DNA of 42,216 bases, from assembly GCA_937965695.1 (NCBI GenBank), contig CALCKW010000050.1, positions 1 to 42,216 on the forward strand, read 5' to 3'. The notes under the pieces are model-generated. The model worked only from the letters and a program-made list of their open reading frames with translations. It made no database searches and was not told the DNA's origin. The stretch comes from an uncultured Granulosicoccaceae bacterium (GTDB taxonomy: Bacteria > Pseudomonadota > Gammaproteobacteria > CALCKW01). The position numbers were made by a program, and so were the translations under genes. Positions 34,421-42,216 of the stretch are shown piece by piece (positions within the stretch are counted from its first letter, which is position 1; each line of letters begins with the position of its first letter).

Positions 34421-35780
34421 TGGTGGTTGTTGAGGGCTTTGGGGGTTGCCAGTTGCGGACGTCTATTTTTCCGGTCACTGCGGCGGAGATTAGGGCGGTT
34501 CGGCGTTCTTTTAGTAATGAATTCTGAATTGCTATACTATTTTCCATCTGTTCAAACGCGTCGCACTTTGCTTTTAAGTAAGTAGCTATTGCCACCTGTT
34601 CTTCGTTGGGAGGAAAGGCGAAAATGTACCGTCTGAATGCTTCCGCCGGCAAATGTGCAATTGTTGCTTTCTCAGCTGCACTTAAAAATCGGCCTTGGTG
34701 AACGCTAGTGAAAAGCACAAAATATAGAAAGTCCGACGAATCCTTTGCTGAATTTATAGGCCGAAGTCTATGAAGCGCTTTCTGATAAAAACACTCGCTT
34801 ACATCAGTCCATATAGCACAGCGACCAATTTCTCCTCCCTCACAAACCAATAAGTCTCCTGTCTTTACGGTAAACCTTTCTCGCTCCGAAGATCTAAAGT
34901 CCATCTTGGGCAAATTATTGGTATTAATACTGCCCCATTGAACATCCGTATTTCTCAAGTACTCGCCTAGAAATTCACCTGTGATTTTTTTGTCATCAAG
35001 CATCTTACCGAGCTGTACGATAAACCGATTGGATAGTTTCGTTGTCACCCAATGCGCCGGCACCTCACCCAACCACTCAACCCCCGAATCCTTCATCGGC
35101 GCATCCGGATTCAACCCTTTCGTCACGGCATGACTGATCACCGCCTGTCGTTTTTCCTTTAACAACTTGATCAGTTGCTGTTGCTTTTCGATCAGGGTGT
35201 CGATTTTGGCGGTTTCGTGGTCTAGGAAGTTGGCTATTTTTTGTTGTTCGTCCAATGATGGCCTACAGACATGCAGGTTCTCAATAACGCCCATTCCAAT
35301 ATTTGGCTGAGTACCTTGACTCCAAGAAAGCTCCACACTGTTTCTGAAAAAGTTAGAAAGCATCGAAAAATATAAAAATCTTGGGGCCATTAAGTCGGTA
35401 TTTGCACGGATTAATGCTAGTGGCGACCAAATATTAAACTCCAAATCCGTTTCGACCATCGCTAAGTTACCTGTGGTGTTACCAGACTTCACCATGAAAA
35501 CATCATTCCTTTTAGGCAAACACTTTCGACTATATTCCCTATGTAAATATTCAGAGATGAAGCCACGCCGCCTTGTGAAATCCAGCTTGTTGTTTTTTAC
35601 TGCTTCTGCCGACAAAAATGGAACTCCTGAGTCTGTAAAGATAGGCGTTTCGTGTGGCCCGTCGGTAATCCGAATTTTAACGATAAATTTAAGCGGCAAT
35701 GTTTCCCAATCGTTCGGTATAAAGTCTACCCATTTACTTTGTGCATGCTTGTACGTTGAATACCCTTCATAGCCACTCAC
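34407..35780 (-). CDS. hsdS: Type I restriction enzyme, specificity subunit
   Basis: The 457-residue protein recognises the two halves of a split DNA target and joins HsdM and HsdR. It has two target-recognition domains (about 1-165 and 235-400), each followed by a conserved helical segment. The central one contains [44 protein letters not shown] and the C-terminal one [19 protein letters not shown]...[21 protein letters not shown]. The start is GTG, overlapping the hsdM stop by four bases (GTGA), so the pair is translationally coupled. The target sequence cannot be predicted. The gene ends five bases before a broken hsdR start. Confidence 0.95.
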   Translation of the reverse strand: MSGYEGYSTYKHAQSKWVDFIPNDWETLPLKFIVKIRITDGPHETPIFTDSGVPFLSAEAVKNNKLDFTRRRGFISEYLHREYSRKCLPKRNDVFMVKSGNTTGNLAMVETDLEFNIWSPLALIRANTDLMAPRFLYFSMLSNFFRNSVELSWSQGTQPNIGMGVIENLHVCRPSLDEQQKIANFLDHETAKIDTLIEKQQQLIKLLKEKRQAVISHAVTKGLNPDAPMKDSGVEWLGEVPAHWVTTKLSNRFIVQLGKMLDDKKITGEFLGEYLRNTDVQWGSINTNNLPKMDFRSSERERFTVKTGDLLVCEGGEIGRCAIWTDVSECFYQKALHRLRPINSAKDSSDFLYFVLFTSVHQGRFLSAAEKATIAHLPAEAFRRYIFAFPPNEEQVAIATYLKAKCDAFEQMENSIAIQNSLLKERRTALISAAVTGKIDVRNWQPPKPSTTTSKDV

Positions 35781-38116
35781 ACCCCAACCTCCCCAAGCAA
35801 GCCCATAATCTCCCGCGACACCTCCGCCAACTCCGCATCAATCTCCGTCAATTCCCTCGGCGGCACATACTCATAAAAATGTCGGTTAAACGGAATCTCA
35901 TACCCCACAATCCCAATCTCATCATCCTGCGCATCCCGCTTGCCTGCATCAATCCATGCATCCGGCACATGCGGCAACACCTCTTTAGCAAAGTAGGCCT
36001 CATTCACTTCATTCACTGTTTGCTTCGGGTCTAACGGCACATTCTCATTGTCACGAAGATCACTGTCAGGCACATATTCCACTACCTGCACCTTGCCCTT
36101 AGTAGCTTGCACTTCAAACAAGCCATACACCGGATCAGCATCCGCCTTGTGTACTTTCTTAATAAGCTTTTCGGCCTCTGGATTGGTCCAGCAAATGGCA
36201 TTCAGTATTTGCTTCTTCTCTGCCGTTTCCAGCTTGATATCAACCGTCTTAATGGCAGCCTTCAATACCCCGTCCAACAGATTCGCATCATCATGCTGCG
36301 CCTCTCCTATCTCACCTTGCAGCGCACGAGCTTTCAACAGCAATGACTTCTGGTTGAACCAGATTTTGCTATCAAGAAGGTCTTTGATGTCTTTCTCTTT
36401 CAACGCACTGAAGTTAGCTTTGATATGCACACGTATCTCTGCCTCGTGCGTATCCAGCTGTGCATACTTGTCGCAGTCTTCATCATCAGTCCATGCATCG
36501 CCGTATTCTGCATACACCCACTTCATCGCGGCGTTAAGGTTACGACTGGTGGAGAAGCGAAGTTCATCAAGCCGCGGGTGGCTGAACTGCCACGATTGCC
36601 GCAACGGGCGTTCGATGGTCAGGCGGCGATAGCCGAACTCGTGGGTGGCGAATAGTTTGGCGGCGAATGTTTTGGCGGGTGCTTCTTTGGCATTGGCGGA
36701 CTGGCGGCCACGGTTGCTTTTTTGTTCAAGCGGTTTGTCTAACGCCTGTGTCTCTACCGCTTCATAGTTGCCAAAACTGCGCACAATAGTTGCAATGTCT
36801 GCTTCACTCATTTCATTGCGCTTAGAACCCAATGACTTACGCATTTTGCCGTATAGGTTTGTACCATTGATTAACAATACCTGCCCTTGCTGCTCTGCCC
36901 GCTTCTTGTTCGACAGCACCCACACATAGGTGGCAATACCAGTGTTGTAGAACATGTCTGTGGGCAAGGCCACAATCGCTTCGAGTAGATCAGTCTCTAA
37001 CACGTAGCGACGTATCTCGGACTCGCCGGAACCTGCACCACCGGTAAATAGCGGTGATCCGTTAAGGATAATACCGATACGGCCACCGCCTTCAGTAGCG
37101 TCACGCAGTTTGCTGATCAGGTGCATCAGGAACAATAGCGAGCCATCAGACTTGCGTGGCAGACCGGGGCCGAAGCGGCCATCAAAGCCTTTTTCGGTTT
37201 GCTCTGTTTGCACATCCTTTTCGATCTTCTTCCAGTCCACACCGAATGGCGGATTAGAGAGCATGTAGTCAAACTTCATGGCACCCAGCTGATCGTTAGA
37301 CAGCGTATTGCCCAGCTTGATGTTGTCGACTTCCTGCCCTTTAATGAGCATGTCTGCCTTGCAGATGGAATAGCTCTCGGGGTTGAGCTCCTGACCGAAC
37401 GCTTTCATCACGGCATTGGGGTTTAGCTCGTGCACGTATTCCATGCCCGAGGAAAGAAAACCGCCGGTGCCTGCTGTTGGGTCGTAGATGGTGCGGATAA
37501 TACCGGGTTTGCTCAGGGCATCGTCATCTTCCATGAATACAAGGGCGGTGGTTAACCTGACGATATCGCGCGGGGTGAAGTGCTCACCGGCTGTGTCATT
37601 CGAGCTTTCTGCAAAGCGGCGTATCAGCTCTTCAAAGGCCAGACCCATATCGTGGTTAGACACCCGCTGTGGGTTTAAATCAATCTGGCGAATGCGCTGC
37701 ACGACTTGGTACAGCAAATTGGCATCGCTTAGCTGGCCAATGAATTCGGCAAAATTAAAATATTCAAAAATCTCACGCGCGTCTTTCGAGAACGCCTGAA
37801 TGTAGGAGATCAGGTTGGCCTGTATGCCGGACTCCCCCAGTTTGGATAAATCCATCTTTGAGGCGTTGTAGAAATTTAAATCACCCGTGGCACGCATAAT
37901 CAGTTGCTCAGCGGCTTCTTCTGGCAGCTTCATGACGGCCACTTTTTCAACTTCTGCCAATACCGCTTCTTTAGTGTCTTCCAGAACACACTCTAAACGC
38001 CTTAGCAGGGCAAACGGCAGGATAATGCGCCCATACTGGCTTTGCCTAAAATCACCGCGTAGGAGATCAGCAATGGCCCAGGAGTCTGAGGCGAGATTTT
38101 GGGGTGTGGCTGACAT
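35777..38116 (-). CDS. hsdM: Type I restriction enzyme, methylation subunit
   Basis: The 779-residue adenine-N6 methyltransferase protects host DNA and forms the HsdM2S core. The N-terminal helical domain (about 1-150) is followed by the catalytic domain: SAM motif [11 protein letters not shown] at 212-221 and motif IV NPPF at 288-291, then EDTLL-like [15 protein letters not shown]. It is longer than E. coli HsdM (about 530 residues); the extra C-terminal 280 residues, with conserved [17 protein letters not shown] and [18 protein letters not shown], are shared with the long-form HsdM common in environmental bacteria. It starts the operon hsdM-hsdS. The upstream gap to 38497 should contain its promoter. 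Confidence 0.95.
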   Translation of the reverse strand: MSATPQNLASDSWAIADLLRGDFRQSQYGRIILPFALLRRLECVLEDTKEAVLAEVEKVAVMKLPEEAAEQLIMRATGDLNFYNASKMDLSKLGESGIQANLISYIQAFSKDAREIFEYFNFAEFIGQLSDANLLYQVVQRIRQIDLNPQRVSNHDMGLAFEELIRRFAESSNDTAGEHFTPRDIVRLTTALVFMEDDDALSKPGIIRTIYDPTAGTGGFLSSGMEYVHELNPNAVMKAFGQELNPESYSICKADMLIKGQEVDNIKLGNTLSNDQLGAMKFDYMLSNPPFGVDWKKIEKDVQTEQTEKGFDGRFGPGLPRKSDGSLLFLMHLISKLRDATEGGGRIGIILNGSPLFTGGAGSGESEIRRYVLETDLLEAIVALPTDMFYNTGIATYVWVLSNKKRAEQQGQVLLINGTNLYGKMRKSLGSKRNEMSEADIATIVRSFGNYEAVETQALDKPLEQKSNRGRQSANAKEAPAKTFAAKLFATHEFGYRRLTIERPLRQSWQFSHPRLDELRFSTSRNLNAAMKWVYAEYGDAWTDDEDCDKYAQLDTHEAEIRVHIKANFSALKEKDIKDLLDSKIWFNQKSLLLKARALQGEIGEAQHDDANLLDGVLKAAIKTVDIKLETAEKKQILNAICWTNPEAEKLIKKVHKADADPVYGLFEVQATKGKVQVVEYVPDSDLRDNENVPLDPKQTVNEVNEAYFAKEVLPHVPDAWIDAGKRDAQDDEIGIVGYEIPFNRHFYEYVPPRELTEIDAELAEVSREIMGLLGEVGV

Positions 38117-38497
38117 AAATAAGGCTGCTTAATCAATGAATTTGGCACCTGTCATGACAACAAGTGGCGGCGAAGGCCCTGCTGGCTTGCTACAAACTAT
38201 AGCAGTGAAGAACGTGTTGTTAGGCGGACAATCCCCCCTAAATGAATAGCCTTTTCGCCGAATATTGAGACCATGACTATTTTAGTTTGGCCTGAGAATG
38301 GCACCGACATTCACCCACCAGCCGTTTTATCAAATCGTCTGCCCAATGTAAAAAAGAGAACCGCTTGAGACAATGTTAATTGGAGTGTTCGGTCACTCAG
38401 GAGCCGATCTTTCAAAGGCTTATTCATCGGTTTGGCGTCATACACAAGACTTGGCAGGCGGGCCGCCTGCGCTCGACGATGTCTAAAATAAAAGCGC
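38117..38497. other. Intergenic region upstream of hsdM
   Basis: The 381-base gap between hsdM and the C69-like gene (both leftward) holds the hsdM promoter. A plus-strand stretch, ATG at 38373 to TAA at 38486, could encode 37 residues (MLIGVFGHSGADLSK...), which may be a gene remnant but has no ribosome site or recognised family. The right end has an inverted repeat (see 38454-38470). Confidence 0.4.
38454..38470 (-). terminator. GC-rich inverted repeat after the C69-like gene
   Basis: GCAGGCGG-g-CCGCCTGC is a perfect eight-base inverted repeat about 28 bases beyond the stop of the C69-like gene. It may act as a terminator, though no T-run follows on the minus strand. Confidence 0.45.
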
Positions 38498-39925
38498 CTA
38501 CCATAGCTGTTCTGGTGACACAGGTGCCTCGCTCAGATTCAAATTCCCCGCTGCTTTAAGTCGCGTGTATGCAGCATCAGCGAGCACCTTGCAGTCCGCG
38601 AGAGCCTCTGCCAATTTACGATGGCTAAATGTTGTCAACGTCTGCGCAGCAAGTTCCGGCTCATTCGCGTTGAGTAAAATGGTGGCAATGCGTTCAATGT
38701 CTTGACATTCCACATTCGCTTTTGATTCTACATTGCACCAATGCGCTCGCACTTCTTGTAGGATGGTATCGGGCTTTTGAAACGCCAGATGCATCAGCCG
38801 TTTATAGGCGTAGACGGCGGAGCCTGCAGTCTCTACGCCCTGCGCCACCAAAGACACTGAGTCTGGTGTGGCCATCGCTTTACGCACATCCTGAAAGCGA
38901 TGGCTTTCTCCAGTTGTTAAATAACGATGCTGCTGGTATTCGGGCGGGATTGATGTCATGCCTAAGAAGACGGGTAACAAGGGTGCCGTGACTGCGCCGA
39001 TGGGCGCATGCCACATCATGCGCAACGCAGAATGTTCTGGGTGCACCAGCGGCACCACTTGGCCGTAGCCTGCTGTATCGCCCGTGAGCTTTTCATTGTT
39101 GATCGACCAGAACACGTCTTCGAGGGTGATCTTTTGCGGCCGCTCGGCACGCTCACGCAGTGCCGACTCAATCCATTTCACCCCTGCCCAACGGTGCTTG
39201 CCATCGCCATATACGGCGTTGACATTAAAGACGCCATCCGCCGGATTGTGCCAGCCTTGCTTTATTGCCGTTTCAAAAAAATGAGCTGGAAAGAGAAAAT
39301 CATCGTTGGGTGTATCGGGAATATCCCCGATATACCCCGGTCGTGAGGCACGGATGCTGTCCGGGCCCAAGCGTTCTGCAACCCACAAGCCTTTGCCACC
39401 CGCAAACTCAATCACAACCCACGCCTCGTCTGGGTCTGCGATGAGGTGCGAATTGCCGCCGTAGCTGGAGTAACCGTGCTCGGCGATCAGCTGTGCAATC
39501 AGGTCAACCCCTTCGCGAGCAGTTTTTGCACGTTCGATAACGATACGTGCCAAGTCTGAATAATTCGGCCCCGACTGATCCACAGGCGTCATCTCGATCA
39601 ATTCATCACGCGACGTCGCCCAGATATCGCGTACCGCAACACCGTGCTCGTTAAGCCCGCCATTGGTCAACGGCGCGGGAACCCCCAAGTAATAGCTATA
39701 GCTGACGCGGATGTTTCGGGCGGTATGCGGTGCCTGCGGAATCTCGGACAAATGCCCTGGCATATCTGCTTGCGGTGTCACACCCACGCTGATGGTAGCG
39801 TCGCTGCTGTGATCTTGTGCGGGATGAATCTCAAGCCAATGGCTGGATGGTTCGTCGCCGTACCCCACTAGGTACGCCCGACCATCAGCTGTGTGGTTGC
39901 GCCCGATATAGATGCCGTAGCTCAT
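38498..39925 (-). CDS. Peptidase C69-like (Ntn hydrolase fold) protein
   Basis: The 475-residue protein, taken from MSYGIYIGRNHTADGRAYLVG (the start at 39952 adds nine residues of no family character), resembles the C69/U34 dipeptidases of the Ntn-hydrolase fold, whose N-terminal nucleophile is freed by removal of preceding residues. Family features are GRNHTADG (usually GK.AS.DG), the GGLNEHGVAV block near residue 85, TAREGVDLIAQLIAEHGYSS.GG...IADPDEAWVVE-like, and YGDGKHRWAG. The canonical nucleophilic Cys near the N terminus (usually M-x-C-T-T) is absent; the only candidate is Ser2, exposed after Met removal. No signal peptide. Divergent from the oxygenase at 40065. Confidence 0.75.
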   Translation of the reverse strand: MSYGIYIGRNHTADGRAYLVGYGDEPSSHWLEIHPAQDHSSDATISVGVTPQADMPGHLSEIPQAPHTARNIRVSYSYYLGVPAPLTNGGLNEHGVAVRDIWATSRDELIEMTPVDQSGPNYSDLARIVIERAKTAREGVDLIAQLIAEHGYSSYGGNSHLIADPDEAWVVIEFAGGKGLWVAERLGPDSIRASRPGYIGDIPDTPNDDFLFPAHFFETAIKQGWHNPADGVFNVNAVYGDGKHRWAGVKWIESALRERAERPQKITLEDVFWSINNEKLTGDTAGYGQVVPLVHPEHSALRMMWHAPIGAVTAPLLPVFLGMTSIPPEYQQHRYLTTGESHRFQDVRKAMATPDSVSLVAQGVETAGSAVYAYKRLMHLAFQKPDTILQEVRAHWCNVESKANVECQDIERIATILLNANEPELAAQTLTTFSHRKLAEALADCKVLADAAYTRLKAAGNLNLSEAPVSPEQLW

Positions 39926-40064
39926 GCCTTGTTCTCGCGTTGATTGAAGCAAACGACACTATAAAACAAAGGGCGTTGATCGAACATCACTGCATCAAAT
40001 CGGCAGCCTCAACGACAGAACTATCCGTATAATGTTACTGATCCGAAGTTTCTCAGGTGACGAC

Positions 40065-41042
40065 ATGTGTACTGTGCTAACCGAAAAAATCAAAGGCCCA
40101 TCCGCTTGGCTAGCGGAGGACTTTAAAAACGATAATTCCTGGATTCATCAACTAAGTGATGATGCTATCGAAACGCTCGACAGCGCCCTGCGCGTTGCGA
40201 TCGCCAGTGGACGCGATCTAGAGCAATTGACTAAAAAAGACTTTCCTCTAGGCGAGTTTGCAGTGGTGCTTAATGGCATTGCAGAAGAGCTAGAAAACGG
40301 CCGCGGTTTTCTGTTGCTGAGAGGCCTACCAGTCGATCGCTACTCTGAATCAGAGATCGGAATCATCTACTATGGCCTTGGTCTGCACCTAGGCACGCCG
40401 GTTCGGCAGAATTACAACGGTGACTTGCTGGGTGTCGTGATGAACGTAGGAGATCTGAATAACGCGCAGACTCGTGTCTACGAGACCAACGCTTACCTGC
40501 CCTACCACACTGACCCCTCGGATGTTGTGGGTCTGCTGTGTTTACGAAAAGCGCAAAGCGGCGGGCTGAGCAGCCTAGTCAGCGTTGCGTCAGTCTACAA
40601 TGAAATTATCGAAAATCACCCCGAGTATCTTGCCCTGTATTATCGGCAATTTTTTTCTGCGCACTTAGGCACAAAAGAACCCACCCCAACACCCATTTTT
40701 AGCTATCACGCAGGCAAGCTCGCTTGCCGATTTCTTCGCCAATACTTAGAACTGGGTCAGCAGATGATGCAGCAACCCCTGTCGAGCGTAGAAGTAGAGG
40801 CATTAAATATTTTTGACGCCATTGCGCATGACCCAAAAATGCGTATCACCATGATGATGGAACCCGGGGATTTGCAGCTTGCCAACAACTACGCGATATT
40901 GCATTCGCGCACAGAATTCCAAGACTTTGAAGATGAAGCACGGCGACGGAAAAAACTGCGCCTGTGGTTAAAGATGCCAAACGCCAGAACCCTCGCTCCA
41001 GACTTTCCCGGTCGAAACGGATTTCCAGAGAGCAAACTTTAA
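40065..41042 (+). CDS. TfdA/TauD-like 2-oxoglutarate and Fe(II)-dependent oxygenase
   Basis: From the ATG at 40065, which has CAGGTGA a few bases upstream, the protein is 325 residues; an ATG at 40032 adds eleven residues but has no ribosome site. The iron triad is YHTDPSD (His148, Asp150) and His280 in NNYAILHSRTEF; Arg299 in KKLRLWLKM is well placed to bind 2-oxoglutarate. The first part, NGRGFLLLRGLPVDRYSE, is typical of the TauD/TfdA family. Many members oxidise sulfonates, herbicides or trimethyllysine-like substrates; the true one here is unknown. It is divergent from the C69-like gene, and its stop abuts a decayed oxidoreductase gene. Confidence 0.88.
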   Translation: MCTVLTEKIKGPSAWLAEDFKNDNSWIHQLSDDAIETLDSALRVAIASGRDLEQLTKKDFPLGEFAVVLNGIAEELENGRGFLLLRGLPVDRYSESEIGIIYYGLGLHLGTPVRQNYNGDLLGVVMNVGDLNNAQTRVYETNAYLPYHTDPSDVVGLLCLRKAQSGGLSSLVSVASVYNEIIENHPEYLALYYRQFFSAHLGTKEPTPTPIFSYHAGKLACRFLRQYLELGQQMMQQPLSSVEVEALNIFDAIAHDPKMRITMMMEPGDLQLANNYAILHSRTEFQDFEDEARRRKKLRLWLKMPNARTLAPDFPGRNGFPESKL

Positions 41043-41995
41043 GTCACTTTAAACCTTTGCGTTTTATTAGCGGCGCGCGCTACATCCGACATCAACTCAC
41101 TAGCGGTTGTCGCCAGAAAGGAAGAGATACCGGACAACATGATAGACCCAGTCAGCTCTCCGGCCTCTGGGAACGGCCTTTGCCTTGCACCGCACAGCGA
41201 GCACCTGCTTTGTGCAAAATGGCGCGGATGTTCTGTTCTATATAAGCTGGATGCCCTTCTTCAAAGACCAGGATACTGTCTTTGTTTTTGGCAAAGTCGA
41301 TCAGCTGATCATCGACCAATGGATAAATTACGTTCAGTACGTGCATCGAAATGTCACAGTCACCGTGCAATGTTGCAAGGCCAAGCCGTTTCAAAGCCCG
41401 CATGACTGCGTTGTACATACCGCCTTGACAAACGATGCCAACCTTGCCATTTTCTGCTCCAAAGTTTTCATTCAGGTTGTTACTGCGAATGTATTTGATA
41501 GCAGGGGTAAGCGCTCAGTGACTTTTTCTTGTTCGTGCAAATAAGACGCGGGAGGAAGCACAACCCGCCCAACAAATGGCAGGCACGAATGCGCAACTGC
41601 AACATGACAGGGCTGTTTGAAGCCTCAGACAGCGCAAAACCGTCACCCACTGATTTGACAACTGAAGGCAAATTAGGCCGCGGGTCGAGCAACCATATTT
41701 GGCTTTTCATGGCGAAGGCGTGGCTTCTCTCCTGCATGATCGAGGAGCCCTCGCCCTAGTCTTCCCCCACGATGACTAAGGCACCGCCGGTGACACCACC
41801 TGAGCGAGGTTGGCCAAGGCATCTGAGGCTACGTTAGTGCCAACGGTTGATTTGAAAGTAACTGCACCACGGATGGGATAATGCACAGAGGCCGCTAAGG
41901 TGGCTGAGTAGAGAAAATGGATTACTGAGCCGCCCTCCATGACGGCTAATGTCTTCGAAGAACAAGGGGTCTTGATGATTTTGTTGAATGTCGAC
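41042..41995 (-). pseudogene. iorA: Decayed fragment of an indolepyruvate:ferredoxin oxidoreductase gene
   Basis: Minus-strand frames spell, in order, SVIHFLYSATLAASVHYPIR, GAVTFKSTVGTNVASDALANLA, SGGVTGGALVIVGED, MQERSHAFAMKSQIWLLDPR, LSEASNSPVMLQLRIRACH, KYIRSNNLNENFG, VGIVCQGGMYNAVMRALKRL, LNVIYPLVDDQLIDFAKNKD, VFEEGHPAYIEQNIRA and FPEAGELTG, the N-terminal third of the large IorA-type 2-oxoacid oxidoreductase. They are split by frameshifts near 41800, about 41480-41530, and about 41172, and by a stop at 41756-41758 where Tyr is expected. The start and the C-terminal two thirds are missing. The gene is dead, probably a deletion remnant of about 950 bp. Confidence 0.9.
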
Positions 41996-42094
41996 TTCTA
42001 AAAAGGTAACGTCATTTTTTGATTAGCTTTAACGCAGCTGCCAATGCATTTAGCTCCGTAGTCAAACACTACTATAACCCTCAACTCTCACCCG

Positions 42095-42216
42095 ATGACT
42101 CACGTGAATAAAAACCTCGATCTTAACGATACAATCTCACCTGCAAACAAAGAATTGATGGTTATTTCTCATCGTGGTGAATGGGCGAGCGCGCCAGAAA
42201 ACTCAATTGAAGCCAT
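42095..42216 (+). CDS. Glycerophosphodiester phosphodiesterase, N-terminal part
   Basis: An open frame from ATG at 42095 to the window end encodes MTHVNKNLDLNDTISPANKE then LMVISHRGEWASAPENSIEA, the GDPD signature (HRG...PENS, with catalytic His and metal-binding Glu). Such enzymes split glycerophosphodiesters such as glycerophosphocholine. GTG at 42104 is an alternative start. With 40 codons visible the family is clear but no more can be said. It follows an AT-rich gap of about 100 bases after the dead oxidoreductase gene. Confidence 0.8.
   Translation, partial: MTHVNKNLDLNDTISPANKELMVISHRGEWASAPENSIEA

Noticed and set aside
38373..38486. A 37-codon open frame (MLIGVFGHSGADLSK...) upstream of hsdM
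   Set aside because: No ribosome site, no recognised family, and its end overlaps the inverted repeat near 38460; too weak for a gene call.

Overview
This 42.2 kb window is chromosomal DNA of a proteobacterium. A marine or brackish, heterotrophic gammaproteobacterium fits best, but that is an inference from gene content: choline sulfatase, a second sulfatase, a phosphonate-type ABC importer, a BetC-like and 2OG-oxygenase accessory repertoire, and a type I restriction locus. No rRNA, tRNA, CRISPR array or insertion sequence was recognised. Most genes are short transcription units with mixed orientation, which is typical of an accessory, metabolically flexible region.

Left part (1-6.9 kb): the end of one VOC-fold protein, a second VOC protein, a flavodoxin-fold quinone reductase, an RNase H-fold protein, choline sulfatase (betC), a secreted alpha/beta hydrolase, a DUF1499 lipoprotein and a glutathione transferase. 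From 7.2 to 11.6 kb lies a clean operon, phnD-phnC-phnE-phnE followed by a HAD class IIA hydrolase, with a strong hairpin between the binding-protein gene and the ATPase gene. No C-P lyase genes accompany it, and the HAD protein lacks the usual second aspartate of its active site.

Middle (11.7-27.7 kb): a histidine phosphatase, an MFS transporter, a Gfo/Idh/MocA oxidoreductase, a LolD/YbbA-type ATPase coupled to a large FtsX-type permease, a second sulfatase, an extradiol dioxygenase plus DoxX pair divergent from a LysR regulator, an orphan protein-kinase-fold gene, a LysR / metallo-beta-lactamase-fold divergent pair, and an MsbA-like ABC exporter.

Right part (27.8-38.1 kb) is a restriction island read leftwards: hsdM, hsdS, a broken 5' piece of hsdR, an AT-rich array of about nine 20-bp repeats, a winged-helix/Fic gene with a degenerate catalytic motif, the intact hsdR, and an Mrr-type restriction gene. 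The 219-bp segment around the start of hsdR is present twice, once directly after hsdS (broken) and once before the intact hsdR. This shows that the locus was remodelled, placing the repeat array and fic between hsdS and hsdR. The repeat array with the HTH-Fic gene is the most unusual feature here.

The right end carries a C69-like Ntn hydrolase without the usual cysteine, a divergent TfdA/TauD-like oxygenase, a multiply broken remnant of an indolepyruvate:ferredoxin oxidoreductase gene, and the first 40 codons of a glycerophosphodiester phosphodiesterase.
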